NCBI GenBank assembly: GCA_020633975.1
Contig: JACKCR010000006.1
Coordinates: forward strand, 248,001 to 312,000
DNA: 64,000 nucleotides
Reading direction: 5' to 3'
Source: Candidatus Eiseniibacteriota bacterium
GTDB taxonomy: Bacteria > Eisenbacteria > RBG-16-71-46 > CAIMUX01
Below the pieces are notes generated by a model. That model was not told the origin of the DNA, made no database searches, and saw nothing but the letters and a program-made list of their open reading frames with translations. Positions 55,844 to 64,000 of this stretch are shown in pieces (position 1 is the stretch's first letter; every line of letters begins with the position of its first letter). A program made the position numbers and the translations under genes.

Positions 55844-57034
55844 CTACTTCCTCCGCGTTGCGGTCAGAGGCTTTGGAGCCCCGCCAAGGATCGGGAAACG
55901 CCGGACCAGGACGATGTAGAGCAGGATCTCCGCTGCGACCAATCCGATCGTGATGAACATCTCCGGGATGGAAGGGAAGTAGGACCATCCCTTTCCCGGG
56001 TTGAAGGCGACCAGGTAGGCGTCGAAGCGGTAGAGGCTCCCAGCCAGAATGATGGCGAGAGCCGCGCGGAACATTCCGCCGATCCGGGTCTTTCCACGTC
56101 CCGCGAGGAGATAGAAAGCGGGGGCGAGGAAGAGCACCATCTCGAGGAGGAACATCCACGAGTAGAGGTCGAACTGGAACACCAGCCCGAGCTTTCCGTG
56201 GATGACGATGTCGACGATGCGAAGCACGACGTAAGCCAGGAGGACGTACGCGATCACTCCACCGAGGGAGGCGAGCATCTTGTCTTCCTTGGCCCGGCCG
56301 AAGCCGCGGCTCGCGAGCGTCGACTCCATGACTACGACCGCGTACCCCATGGCGATGCAGGAAAGGAGGAAGAGAAGCGGCAACCACGCCGTGTGCCAGA
56401 GCGGATGGAGCCGCGGTCCCGCCAGCATGATCACCGTTCCGAGCGATGACTGGTGCATCGTCGGAAGAAGGATCCCAAGAGCGATGATCCAGAGCAGCGC
56501 CTTGTCCAGAGCACCCGAGACGTTGCGCGCCGCGTTCCCGAGACTCGTGTCCTGCGTCTTCCACTTCTCGATGAAAGCCGGCGACATCTCGATCCAGAGG
56601 ACGACGACGTACGCCATGACGCAGAGCGCCACCTCGAGGAGTGCCGAAGCATGGTTCCACTTGTCGACCGAGAGCGGAATCCGCCAGATGAACCAAGGAC
56701 GACCGACGTCGACGACGATCGCGAGTGCTGCGATCGAGTACCCGAGCGCACTCGTCAGAATGGCGGGACGAACGAGCGGGTGGTACTTCCCGCGGTTCAT
56801 CACGTAGACGAGGAGTGCCATCGCGTACCCACCGCACGCGAGCGCGGTGCCGGTGACGACGTCGAATGCGATCCAGATCCCCCAGGGATACCCGTCACTG
56901 AGGCCCGTGGAAGGACCGAGTCCGACCGCGAACCGCCAGATCATGAGGACGATGCCGAGAAGAGTGAGGCCAAAGAGGACCTTGCCGGGTCCGTTGAGAG
57001 CCTTTCCTCCGACGGGGACGGCGATTTCACTCAT
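55844..57034 (-). CDS. hybB: Hydrogenase membrane subunit (NrfD/HybB family)
   Basis: A 396-residue polytopic protein with about ten helices, of the NrfD/PsrC family. Typical segments are GLSDGYPWGIWIAFDVVTGTAL, DVGRPWFIWRIP and NHASALLEVALCVM. It takes electrons from the iron-sulfur subunit HybA and reduces quinone. The start overlaps the hybA stop by 8 bases and the stop lies 1 base before hybC, so translation is closely coupled. Confidence 0.93.
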   Translation of the reverse strand: MSEIAVPVGGKALNGPGKVLFGLTLLGIVLMIWRFAVGLGPSTGLSDGYPWGIWIAFDVVTGTALACGGYAMALLVYVMNRGKYHPLVRPAILTSALGYSIAALAIVVDVGRPWFIWRIPLSVDKWNHASALLEVALCVMAYVVVLWIEMSPAFIEKWKTQDTSLGNAARNVSGALDKALLWIIALGILLPTMHQSSLGTVIMLAGPRLHPLWHTAWLPLLFLLSCIAMGYAVVVMESTLASRGFGRAKEDKMLASLGGVIAYVLLAYVVLRIVDIVIHGKLGLVFQFDLYSWMFLLEMVLFLAPAFYLLAGRGKTRIGGMFRAALAIILAGSLYRFDAYLVAFNPGKGWSYFPSIPEMFITIGLVAAEILLYIVLVRRFPILGGAPKPLTATRRK

Positions 57035-57911
57035 GGTCCGCCCCCTTCCCGCTCCGACGATTCCGTAGCATCACTGCCCCGAGAGCCGCGTAGAGCGCCG
57101 CGGGTGCGACGAATCCCTTGTAGATCCCGTGCTGGATCTCGCGGTTGAGAGCGGGCACCGATTCCGCGCCGAGTTCCGGAAGGCCTAGCTTGTCGAACGG
57201 AACATGCGAGATGTAGAGCACCTGGGTTCCGCCGCCGTCTTCTTCGCCGTAGACCTTGTCGACGTAACGACCCGGATTCTCCGCGATCCGGCGCTTCGCT
57301 TCGGCCAGAAGCTCGTCGCGCTTTCCGTAGATCACGGCCTGGCGAGGACAGACCTCGCAGCACGCAGGGATCTTGCCTTCGGCCAGCCGGTGGTTGCAGA
57401 GCTCGCACTTCACGATCTTGGGAGCCGCGCTCGCCCACTGGAACTTCGGTATGTTGTAAGGACAGGCGACCTGGCAGTAGCGGCAACCGATGCACCGGTT
57501 GCTGTCCCAAGTGACGATTCCGTACTCGCGCTTCTGAAGCGCTCCGATCATGCAAGCACCCACACAGGCGGGATCGACGCAGTGCATGCACTGCTGCTTC
57601 ATGTAGGAGACGCGATCGCCTTCCTTGTAGAGCTTGATGATGTTCTTGGTTTGATCGTTGAGCGAGAGGGGGGCGTCGTGGAGGTCGTCGGTGCGGGTGT
57701 CCGGCTCGAGGTCGTTGGCCTTGTGGCAGGCGACGACGCAGGTCTTGCAGCCGATGCAGAGGGTCGTATCGTAGAGCATTCCCACCGCGTCGGGCGGAGC
57801 CTCGCGCCGCTCCCCGGCCTTGGCCTCGCCTGTCACTCCCGCCGCCGCGGCTCCGGCCATTGCGGTGCCGGCGGCTGCGATCGACTTGAGGAAGGACCGT
57901 CTGTCTGCCAT
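57027..57911 (-). CDS. hybA: Hydrogenase iron-sulfur electron-transfer subunit
   Basis: A 294-residue periplasmic ferredoxin-like protein with a Tat-type signal peptide (DRRSFLKSIAAAGTAMAGAAA). Sixteen Cys in four groups (CIGCKTCVVACHKAN, CMHCVDPACVGAC, CIGCRYCQVACPYN, CELCNHRLAEGKIPACCEVCP) predict four [4Fe-4S] clusters. The C-terminal hydrophobic stretch APAALYAALGAVML anchors it to the membrane. It carries electrons from HybO to HybB. Confidence 0.93.
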   Translation of the reverse strand: MADRRSFLKSIAAAGTAMAGAAAAGVTGEAKAGERREAPPDAVGMLYDTTLCIGCKTCVVACHKANDLEPDTRTDDLHDAPLSLNDQTKNIIKLYKEGDRVSYMKQQCMHCVDPACVGACMIGALQKREYGIVTWDSNRCIGCRYCQVACPYNIPKFQWASAAPKIVKCELCNHRLAEGKIPACCEVCPRQAVIYGKRDELLAEAKRRIAENPGRYVDKVYGEEDGGGTQVLYISHVPFDKLGLPELGAESVPALNREIQHGIYKGFVAPAALYAALGAVMLRNRRSGKGADHE

Positions 57912-57914
57912 GGC

Positions 57915-59012
57915 CTATGCCTCCTTCTCGGGCGTCGACTCGGCGTCGAGCTTGCGGGAAGCCATGTAGCCGGCCCCGACGAGCGCGCCGCCGATGAGAC
58001 CACCTACGCCGGTGACGACCGGACTCACGCCGCCATGGTCGGCTGCGATCGGCGGATAGGTGTCAGGTGGAGTCGGGCGTTCGATCTGCGCGGTCGAATG
58101 GATCGGGGCGCGGAAGGCGAGAGACTGCTCGGTACAGCCGACGCAGGGGTGTCCGATGCCGATCGGCCACGCGCCGGGCACTTCGCCGAAATGCTGGATC
58201 GAGCAGTTCGCGTGTGTCTGCGGTCCCTTGCAACCAAGACGGTAGAGGCAGTAGCCCTGCCGATGCCCCTCGTCGCCGAACTGGAGCGCGAAGCGTCCTG
58301 CATCGAAGTGCGGACGACGCGGGCAGTCCTCGTGGATGACCCGACCGTAGGCGAACTTCGGCCGTCCCTTCTCGTCGAGCGCGGGAAGCGTTCCCATCGT
58401 CACGAACTGGAGGACGGTTCCGAGAAGGTTGTACGGATTCGCAGGGCAGCCTGGAAGCGTCACCACCGTCTTGCCTTCGAGGATCATCGGGGCGCCGGTC
58501 GCGCCGGTCGGGTTCGGGTCCGCGGCGGGAATGCCGCCGAAGCTTGCACACGACCCGATCGCGATGATTGCCCCTGCGCTCGCCGCGACGTCATTCAGGA
58601 TGTCGACGGCGGTGCGGCCACCGACCTGACAGTAGATCCCGTTGTCCTTCGTGGGAATCGCACCCTCGACGATGCATACGTACTTGCCCTTATTCGCCTC
58701 CATCGCCTCATGGAGAGACGCCTCGGCTTGGTGTCCGGCCGCTGCGGATAGGGTCTCGTGGTAGTCGAGCGAGATGAGGTCGAGGATCAGAGTGGCGATG
58801 TCCGGATGTGCCGAGCGCAGGAGCGACTCGGTACATCCGGTGCATTCCTGGAAGTGGAGCCATATCACCGAGGGTTTCAGCCCCTTGGATGCCGCCTCGG
58901 CCATGCGCAGTGCAGCGGACGAAGAAAGGCCAACGGACGCTGCGGCCATGGAAATGATTCGGATGAAGTCACGGCGGGATACGGGTGCGCCGAGGTCGGG
59001 ATCAAGGGCCAT
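57915..59012 (-). CDS. hybO: [NiFe]-hydrogenase small subunit
   Basis: A 365-residue subunit with the Tat motif SRRDFIRII at residues 12-20. The proximal cluster ligands include CTGC (Cys57, Cys60), IGSCASFGG and LPGCPAN. The medial and distal groups appear in CLYRLGCKGPQTHANC and PCVGCTEQ. A hydrophobic C-terminal anchor (about 332-352, TGVGGLIGGALVGAGYMA) is typical of HybO. This is the first gene of the operon and starts 3 bases before hybA on the coding strand. Confidence 0.95.
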   Translation of the reverse strand: MALDPDLGAPVSRRDFIRIISMAAASVGLSSSAALRMAEAASKGLKPSVIWLHFQECTGCTESLLRSAHPDIATLILDLISLDYHETLSAAAGHQAEASLHEAMEANKGKYVCIVEGAIPTKDNGIYCQVGGRTAVDILNDVAASAGAIIAIGSCASFGGIPAADPNPTGATGAPMILEGKTVVTLPGCPANPYNLLGTVLQFVTMGTLPALDEKGRPKFAYGRVIHEDCPRRPHFDAGRFALQFGDEGHRQGYCLYRLGCKGPQTHANCSIQHFGEVPGAWPIGIGHPCVGCTEQSLAFRAPIHSTAQIERPTPPDTYPPIAADHGGVSPVVTGVGGLIGGALVGAGYMASRKLDAESTPEKEA

Positions 59013-59045
59013 GAGAAGCCTCCCGTTCGGGACGATGGGGAATTA

Positions 59046-59063
59046 GTAGGCTGAACTGCCTAC
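59046..59063 (-). promoter_or_regulatory. Inverted repeat in the hybO leader
   Basis: GTAGGC-TGAACT-GCCTAC is a perfect 6-bp inverted repeat about 35 bases before the hybO start. It could be an operator or an mRNA hairpin near the ribosome binding site. Confidence 0.4.
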
Positions 59064-59263
59064 CAGTAGAAGGTTGAGCCAGTATGTGCCAGTTACAACA
59101 CGCGATTCAAAGTAGAACTTCTTGGTTCACTCATGGCGCTCGCTAATCGCGATCGTGTGACCGTTCGGCCGAAGTGCCGCTGCTGCTGTACTCAACGAGC
59201 CCCCGCCTCAGAGTCCGTACGCAGAACCACCAATTGCTCGCCGTTCGTCGTCGCTCCAGTATC

Positions 59264-59272
59264 TGGTACAAT
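59264..59272 (+). promoter_or_regulatory. Candidate extended -10 promoter for the hyp operon
   Basis: TGGTACAAT is a near-consensus extended -10. Transcription would start near 59279, leaving a leader of about 80 bases before hypA. The 347-base divergent region between hybO and hypA (59013-59359) holds this site and the inverted repeat at 59046. Confidence 0.55.
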
Positions 59273-59359
59273 GCGGAATGATCCGATCGGAGCCGAGACT
59301 GCCCTGAGCTGGAGTTCGTGCTTCGGTCGCGCTACCGTGCGCCGAACAGTGGGGACGGC

Positions 59360-59707
59360 ATGCACGAATACTCACTAGTTTCTAGCCTGATGGACGAGAT
59401 CGATCGTCAGGCCGGTGCGCACCGGGCCACCTCGGTCCAGAAGGTGCACGTTCGCCTCGGAGAGATGGCTGGGGTGGACGCTGACCTCTTCCGCACCGCC
59501 TTCGAGATGATCCAGCCGCACACGATCTGCGCCGAGGCCGAGCTCGTCCTTCACTCCGAACCCGCCGGTTGGGCTTGTCCCCTCTGCGGACGTCGCCATC
59601 CTCTTGGTGCTACGCTTCGATGCGAGGCATGCGATGTGCCTCTGCGTCCGGATGGAGGACGGGATCTCGTCCTCGAACGCCTCGAAATGGAGGTCTCTCA
59701 TGTGTGA
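59360..59707 (+). CDS. hypA: Hydrogenase nickel chaperone HypA
   Basis: A 115-residue protein beginning MHEYSL, where His2 is the nickel ligand. The zinc finger is CPLC (Cys73, Cys76) and CEAC (Cys88, Cys91). It hands nickel to the large subunit together with HypB. ATG 59360 follows a gggga site; upstream in-frame ATG 59318 would mask the conserved N-terminus. It overlaps hypB by 8 bases. Confidence 0.95.
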   Translation: MHEYSLVSSLMDEIDRQAGAHRATSVQKVHVRLGEMAGVDADLFRTAFEMIQPHTICAEAELVLHSEPAGWACPLCGRRHPLGATLRCEACDVPLRPDGGRDLVLERLEMEVSHV

Positions 59708-60572
59708 GGACTGCGGCTGTGGCGACTCCGAACTCGTCCCCGTGGAGGTCCAACACCGGATCCTTTCCGAGAACGACCGCGTAGCGTCACACAACCGTGA
59801 GCATTTTGCGGAGCAAGGCGTTCTCGCGATCAATCTGATGGGATCTCCGGGCTCGGGAAAGACCGCGCTACTCGAAGCGTCGGTCGGCCTAGGGATCGGG
59901 TCCATTTCTGCGGTGAGCGGTGACCTAGCGACCGACCGCGATGCAGACCGGCTCGTGCGGAAGGGCATCGTCGCCCGTTCGATCACGACCGGCTCGGCAT
60001 GTCACCTCGATGCGTCTCTGCTTCATCACTCACTGCACGACGAGGAACTCGCGAAGGCAGTGGCCGCGAGTGAGTTCTTCTTCATCGAGAATGTGGGCAA
60101 CCTCGTTTGTCCGGCCATCTACGATCTCGGACAGGCCGCGAACGTCGTCGCGCTGTCCGTGACCGAGGGGGAAGACAAGCCCATCAAGTACCCCGTGATG
60201 TTCGACCGGGCCGACCTCGTGGTCGTCACGAAGGTGGACCTCCTTCCGTACCTTCCGGGGTTCTCGCTCGATGCGCTCAAGGACGGGCTCGCGCAGGTGA
60301 TGCCGGATCCGCGCGTCCTCTTCGTCTCGGCGGTGACCGGCGAAGGGATGGAGGGCTGGAAGGCGTGGCTGCTCCAGCAACGGGCAAGGCTTCTCGAGTC
60401 GGTTGCGGATGCGCAGGAGTATGGGCATGGTCACGGTCACGAACATGACCACGAACATGGCCACGCGCACTCTCATCACGATCACTCGCACGATGACGGG
60501 AGCCATGGCCACCACGATCACGACCACGACCATAGCGACCATTCCACACCACACGTCCATCCCACCCGCTGA
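59700..60572 (+). CDS. hypB: Hydrogenase nickel GTPase HypB with C-terminal His-rich tail
   Basis: A 290-residue GTPase. The N-terminal MCEDCGCG provides the high-affinity nickel site of E. coli-type HypB. The P-loop is GSPGSGKT (residues 48-55), and the G-domain metal site is in TTGSACHLDA. The last 50 residues are a His/Asp/Gly tail with more than 20 His. In rhizobial HypB a comparable His stretch lies near the N-terminus, so the position here is unusual. The tail suggests nickel storage at the point of use. ATG 59700 has atggagg just upstream. Confidence 0.95.
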   Translation: MCEDCGCGDSELVPVEVQHRILSENDRVASHNREHFAEQGVLAINLMGSPGSGKTALLEASVGLGIGSISAVSGDLATDRDADRLVRKGIVARSITTGSACHLDASLLHHSLHDEELAKAVAASEFFFIENVGNLVCPAIYDLGQAANVVALSVTEGEDKPIKYPVMFDRADLVVVTKVDLLPYLPGFSLDALKDGLAQVMPDPRVLFVSAVTGEGMEGWKAWLLQQRARLLESVADAQEYGHGHGHEHDHEHGHAHSHHDHSHDDGSHGHHDHDHDHSDHSTPHVHPTR

Positions 60573-60580
60573 GGTGATCC

Positions 60581-60847
60581 ATGTGTCTCGGTGTTCCGAT
60601 GCTGGTCCAGTCGATCGAAGGGTTCCAAGCCCACTGTGAGGCGAAAGGGATCGAGCGCGACGTCAGCCTCTTCATGATCCAGGACGTGGACGTGAAGCCG
60701 GGTGACTATGTGCTCGTCCATGTCGGCTACGCGATCCAGAAGCTGGAGCCGGAGGAGGCTGCCGCTACCTGGCAGGTGCTGGATGAGCTGTTCGAGTCGA
60801 ACGAGCTCGAAGAAGCAGACCCAGAAGGGGCCGCTCGCCGTGAGTGA
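60581..60847 (+). CDS. hypC: Hydrogenase assembly chaperone HypC
   Basis: An 88-residue protein beginning MCLGVPMLV with the essential Cys2. It binds HypD and the large-subunit precursor during Fe(CN)2CO cofactor synthesis. GDYVLVHVGYAIQKL is the usual OB-fold end. It overlaps hypD by 8 bases. Confidence 0.95.
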   Translation: MCLGVPMLVQSIEGFQAHCEAKGIERDVSLFMIQDVDVKPGDYVLVHVGYAIQKLEPEEAAATWQVLDELFESNELEEADPEGAARRE

Positions 60848-61958
60848 TGCGAAGGCGAGGGAGTGGATCGAGGCGATCCACCAACTCGACCTTCCGAGTC
60901 GCGTCCGGGTGATGAACGTGTGCGGAGGCCATGAGCGGACGCTGTCGATGGCCGGCATTCGCTCCGTGTTGCCGAAGAATGTCGAGATCATCCCCGGCCC
61001 CGGCTGTCCCGTCTGCGTGTGTCCGGAGGAAGACCTCTACCTCGCGATTCAGATCGCACTCCACCGGGACGCCACCGTGATGACCTTCGGCGACATGCTG
61101 CGGGTTCCCACGAACGTCCCCAAGCGTGAGGTGCGAACTCTCGAGCAGGCCCGAGCGGCCGGTGCGCGTGTTGTCCCGATCGCGTCCCCGAGTGAAGTGT
61201 GGGACGCAGCGATGGCGAACCCGTCCGAGCGGTTCGTCTTCTTCGCCGCGGGATTCGAGACGACGATGGCGCCCGTGGCGGCACGGATCGCGGAGGGACT
61301 TCCGGAGAACGTCGACCTTCTCATCTCAGGGCGACGTACCTGGCCTGCGGTTGCGACGCTTCTCGCCGGGGATCGCGCCGCGTTCGACGGTCTCATCGCA
61401 CCCGGACACGTTGCTGCGGTGATGGGCCCGGAGGAGTGGCTCTTCGTTCCGGAGACGCATGGCATTCCGTCCGCGGTGTCCGGCTTCCGTCCCGATCAAC
61501 TTCTCTCGGCGCTCTACTCGGTACTTCGCCAGCTCGTCGAGAAGACGCCCGTCCTCGAGAACTGCTATGCGCACGCCGTTCCGGCGGGCGGGAACGCGCA
61601 GGCGCGACGGCTCCTCGATACCGTCTTCGAGATCGTCGACGCACCGTGGCGCGGGATCGGTACGCTTCCGGAGTCCGGGTACGGGCTTCGTCCGGCCTAC
61701 GCTGCTCGCGACGCACGCGTGCTCCATGCGGATCTCGCGGACGAAAGTCGGAAGCGGATGGGAGAGATGCCGGCCGGTTGTGGATGCGCCGACGTCGTCC
61801 TGGGGCGGATCTATCCGACCGAGTGTGCGCTCTACGGCACGACCTGCGTTCCGCGGAGCCCGGTCGGACCTTGCATGGTATCCGACGAGGGAGCGTGCCG
61901 GATCTGGTGGGCGGGAGGGATCCGTTCGCCCGAGGATCTCAGAACGCTCCATGCGTGA
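60840..61958 (+). CDS. hypD: Hydrogenase formation protein HypD
   Basis: A 372-residue protein, matching the usual 370-375. GTG 60840 is the start (gaagggg site). Conserved Cys motifs are visible: MNVCGGHERT, PGCPVCVCP and, near the C-terminus, PAGCGCADVVLG with further Cys that hold a [4Fe-4S] cluster. It carries the iron and its cyanide and CO ligands. It overlaps hypF by 8 bases. Confidence 0.95.
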   Translation: MSDAKAREWIEAIHQLDLPSRVRVMNVCGGHERTLSMAGIRSVLPKNVEIIPGPGCPVCVCPEEDLYLAIQIALHRDATVMTFGDMLRVPTNVPKREVRTLEQARAAGARVVPIASPSEVWDAAMANPSERFVFFAAGFETTMAPVAARIAEGLPENVDLLISGRRTWPAVATLLAGDRAAFDGLIAPGHVAAVMGPEEWLFVPETHGIPSAVSGFRPDQLLSALYSVLRQLVEKTPVLENCYAHAVPAGGNAQARRLLDTVFEIVDAPWRGIGTLPESGYGLRPAYAARDARVLHADLADESRKRMGEMPAGCGCADVVLGRIYPTECALYGTTCVPRSPVGPCMVSDEGACRIWWAGGIRSPEDLRTLHA

Positions 61959-64000
61959 CGGTGCGGGAGGTGCCGGTGCGCGAGGTTCCGGTACGGGCGG
62001 TCCCGGAGCGGGGAGTCCCGACTCGCGGAGTTCCGACTCGCCGAGCGCTACGAGCCGAGGCTCGACGCCTGTCTCTCCTCGGGACTCCGGGATGCCCCAA
62101 GGCTCGGCAACAGCTCGCAGAATTCTCCTCCGCGGCCGCGTCCAAGGCGTCGGGTTCCGACCGTTCGTTCACCGGCTCGCGAGCCGACTGGGACTCTCCG
62201 GTTGGGTGCGGAATCTCTCCGGGCAGGTCATCATCTACATAGAGGGCCGCGGCGATCGGCTCGACGAGTTCCAAGCCGCCCTTCTCTCCGACGCACCACC
62301 GCTGGCCAGGCCCGAGCTGACGGAGGTCTCGTCCGTCGTCGCTACCGGCATCGAGGGCTTCTTCATCGAGGAGAGTGTTGGGTCCGGGGTTCGGTCGGGT
62401 TTCGAAGCGGGAACGAGTTCGGACTCGACTGCGGACTCAGCCCTGGACTCGACCCCCGACTCGAGGTCGAGTGCGGGCTCTGGAACCTACGTGCCGCCGG
62501 ATGTCACCGTTCCCCCCGACATGGCGATGTGCGACGACTGCCGGCGCGAACTCTGGGACACGAAAGACCGCCGCCATCACTACCCGTTCCTCAACTGCAC
62601 CCAGTGCGGCCCGCGCTACACGATCATCGCGTCGCTTCCGTACGATCGAGCGCGGACGAGCATGGATCGGTTCCCCCTCTGCCCCGAGTGCGGCCGCGAG
62701 TACCGTGACATCACGGATCGTCGATACCACGCGGAGCCGATTGCGTGTCCGACGTGCGGGCCGGGTTTGGAACTCGCCGCTGGTTCGCCGCCGGATCAGT
62801 CGCACGACTCATCAACGCATCCGTTACACGGCTCGCCAACGCATCCGTCGCCCCCTTTCGTGTCGGTGGGGTCACCTTTGGAGGACGCCGTCCAGCTCCT
62901 CCGGGACGGTGGCATCCTCGCGATGAAAGGTGTCGGCGGATATCACCTGCTGTGCGACGCGTCTTCCGAAAGTGCGGTGTCGACGCTACGAGCGAGGAAG
63001 GCCCGACCGGGGAAGCCGCTCGCCGTGCTCGTCCCCCGAACCGGCGAAGATGGGTTGGACGTTGCGCGGGAGGTCGCCCACGTGTCGCCCGCTGCGGCGG
63101 AAGCGCTCCTCTCTCCGGCACATCCGATCGTGCTCGTCCCGCGGCGTGATGGCGCGCGCGCATCCGCGAGGCACTCGGGGGAGACCCACGCAGAACAGAG
63201 CCACGCAGAGCCGAGCCACGAAGAGCAGAGCCACGAACGCTCGCCAGAGCCACGGCTCATCTCGGACGCGGTCGCGCCCGGATTGACGGATCTCGGCCTT
63301 CTCCTGCCGTACTCCCCGCTCCACGAACTCGTGGCGCGCATGTTCGGCGGGCCGCTCGTCGCCACGTCCGGCAACTCGAGCGGCGAGCCTCTCGTCTTCA
63401 CCCGCGCGGATGCCGTGAGCTATCTCGACGGTCTTGCGGACGCGTACCTCCACAACGATCGTCCGATCCTTCGTCCGATCGACGACTCCGTCTATCGTGA
63501 CCTTGGAGACGTCGTCGTGCCGATCCGTCTGGGACGGGGAGTGGCACCGCTCGAACTCCCGCTACCACGTGCGTCCAAGCGAGCGCGACTTGCGGTGGGC
63601 GGTCACATGAAGAACAGCGTCGCGCTCGGCTGGGGAGATCGAGCCATCCTATCCGGACATCTCGGCGATCTGGAACGGCCACGCGCGATCGACGCATTCG
63701 TCCAGACCGCGGAGAGCCTCCAGGTGCTCTACCGGGTTGCGCCGGAAGAGGTCGTTGCCGACACGCATCCGGACTATGCGAGCACGCGGTGGGCGCGGGA
63801 GTTCGTTCAGGCGCGTCCTGGCCGTTCGCTTCTCACCGTCCCTCACCACCGGGCCCACGCCTCCGCGCTCGCGGCCGAGCACTCCGACGTGAAGCGCTGG
63901 CTCGTCCTCACCTGGGATGGCGTCGGACTCGGCGAGGATGGGACTCTCTGGGGAGGAGAGGCGTTCCATGGTGCTCCCGGGAAGTGGCGGCGCGTCGGAT
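61951..64000 (+). CDS. hypF: Carbamoyltransferase HypF, 3' partial, with low-complexity inserts
   Basis: HypF makes the cyanide ligands from carbamoyl phosphate. The frame runs from ATG 61951 to the window end (683 residues visible). The order is: a 55-residue Gly/Ser/Pro-rich leader, an acylphosphatase domain (about 56-145, RRILLRGRVQGVGFRPF), an Asp/Ser-rich insert, a double zinc finger (from CDDC near 194 through CTQC, CPEC and CPTC), a second His/Pro/Ser insert, a YrdC domain with a third insert of repeated SHAEQ-like units, and the start of the Kae1-like carbamoyltransferase domain (GGHMKNSVALGWGDRAILS; HHRAHASALAAEH). Standard HypF is about 750 residues; the inserts make this one longer. 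The other frame at 61961 reads a Val-Pro-Arg repeat and is a shadow. Confidence 0.93.
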   Translation, partial: MRDGAGGAGARGSGTGGPGAGSPDSRSSDSPSATSRGSTPVSPRDSGMPQGSATARRILLRGRVQGVGFRPFVHRLASRLGLSGWVRNLSGQVIIYIEGRGDRLDEFQAALLSDAPPLARPELTEVSSVVATGIEGFFIEESVGSGVRSGFEAGTSSDSTADSALDSTPDSRSSAGSGTYVPPDVTVPPDMAMCDDCRRELWDTKDRRHHYPFLNCTQCGPRYTIIASLPYDRARTSMDRFPLCPECGREYRDITDRRYHAEPIACPTCGPGLELAAGSPPDQSHDSSTHPLHGSPTHPSPPFVSVGSPLEDAVQLLRDGGILAMKGVGGYHLLCDASSESAVSTLRARKARPGKPLAVLVPRTGEDGLDVAREVAHVSPAAAEALLSPAHPIVLVPRRDGARASARHSGETHAEQSHAEPSHEEQSHERSPEPRLISDAVAPGLTDLGLLLPYSPLHELVARMFGGPLVATSGNSSGEPLVFTRADAVSYLDGLADAYLHNDRPILRPIDDSVYRDLGDVVVPIRLGRGVAPLELPLPRASKRARLAVGGHMKNSVALGWGDRAILSGHLGDLERPRAIDAFVQTAESLQVLYRVAPEEVVADTHPDYASTRWAREFVQARPGRSLLTVPHHRAHASALAAEHSDVKRWLVLTWDGVGLGEDGTLWGGEAFHGAPGKWRRVG

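Noticed and set aside
59074-59092. Sigma-54 type promoter before hybO (TGGCAC...TGGCT on the minus strand)
   Set aside because: The distance between GG and GC is one base shorter than the strict sigma-54 spacing, and the -12 part is a poor match.
61961-62242. GTG start at 61961 giving a Val-Pro-Arg repeat protein
   Set aside because: It is the +1 shadow of the low-complexity hypF leader. The frame stops within hypF and lacks a separate ribosome binding site.

Overview
This 64 kb window of high-GC DNA is densely coded on both strands. It looks like a chromosomal fragment of an uncultured Gram-negative bacterium. The outer-membrane lifestyle is inferred from a TonB/ExbB/ExbD system, a predicted beta-barrel protein, lipoproteins, Tat substrates and many secreted proteins. 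Several secreted proteins end in FlgD-like sorting domains, carry cohesin-like or dockerin-like modules, or have GACC cysteine repeats. That mixture is typical of FCB-related candidate phyla such as Eisenbacteria, Krumholzibacteriota or Latescibacterota. The phylum is an inference; no rRNA, tRNA, CRISPR array, phage or insertion sequence was seen.

Layout. 1-5.3 kb: the end of a surface protein, folE followed by a BLUF blue-light sensor, a small membrane protein, two tandem dockerin-like secreted paralogs and a VOC protein. 5.4-10.4 kb: a giant UvrA-like ATPase with four ABC modules. 10.4-12.8 kb: tonB-exbB-exbD. 13.2-15.1 kb: acetyl-CoA synthetase. 15.2-19.1 kb: a secreted protein and a beta-propeller/di-haem cytochrome. 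19.4-24.5 kb: asparagine synthase, a GT39-type glycosyltransferase and an SGNH hydrolase, suggesting polysaccharide or surface modification. 25-33.6 kb: three large surface proteins with beta-helix, cohesin-like, Fn3-like, dockerin-like and FlgD-like parts. 33.8-42.6 kb: a lamin-tail protein translationally coupled to a TPR/sigma-54 activator (frameshifted in this sequence), a TolB-like propeller and a GACC-repeat protein. 42.8-45.8 kb: a SpoIIE-type phosphatase, a PhnB-like protein and a membrane protein whose 5' end contains a run of 15 C. 46-48.6 kb: a PA2779/PA2778-like pair in which the C39 peptidase is fused to a barrel-like domain. 48.7-53.6 kb: a lipoprotein, two small coupled genes, then a Rieske protein coupled to an epimerase.

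53.6-64 kb: a complete Hyb-type membrane-bound [NiFe]-hydrogenase operon (hybO-A-B-C-D, minus strand) faces the maturation operon hypA-B-C-D-F (plus strand, hypF cut by the window end) across a shared 347-bp promoter region. Together these genes predict periplasmic H2 oxidation feeding the quinone pool, with dedicated nickel insertion and endoproteolytic maturation.

The most interesting items are: a short C-terminal motif (W-G-x-[VI]-K-x-x-[YF]-R) shared by three secreted proteins; the C39 peptidase-TPR-barrel fusion; the poly-C switch; the four-ABC UvrA-like protein that lacks room for UvrB-binding domains; and the frameshifted regulator whose gene overlaps a surface-protein gene.
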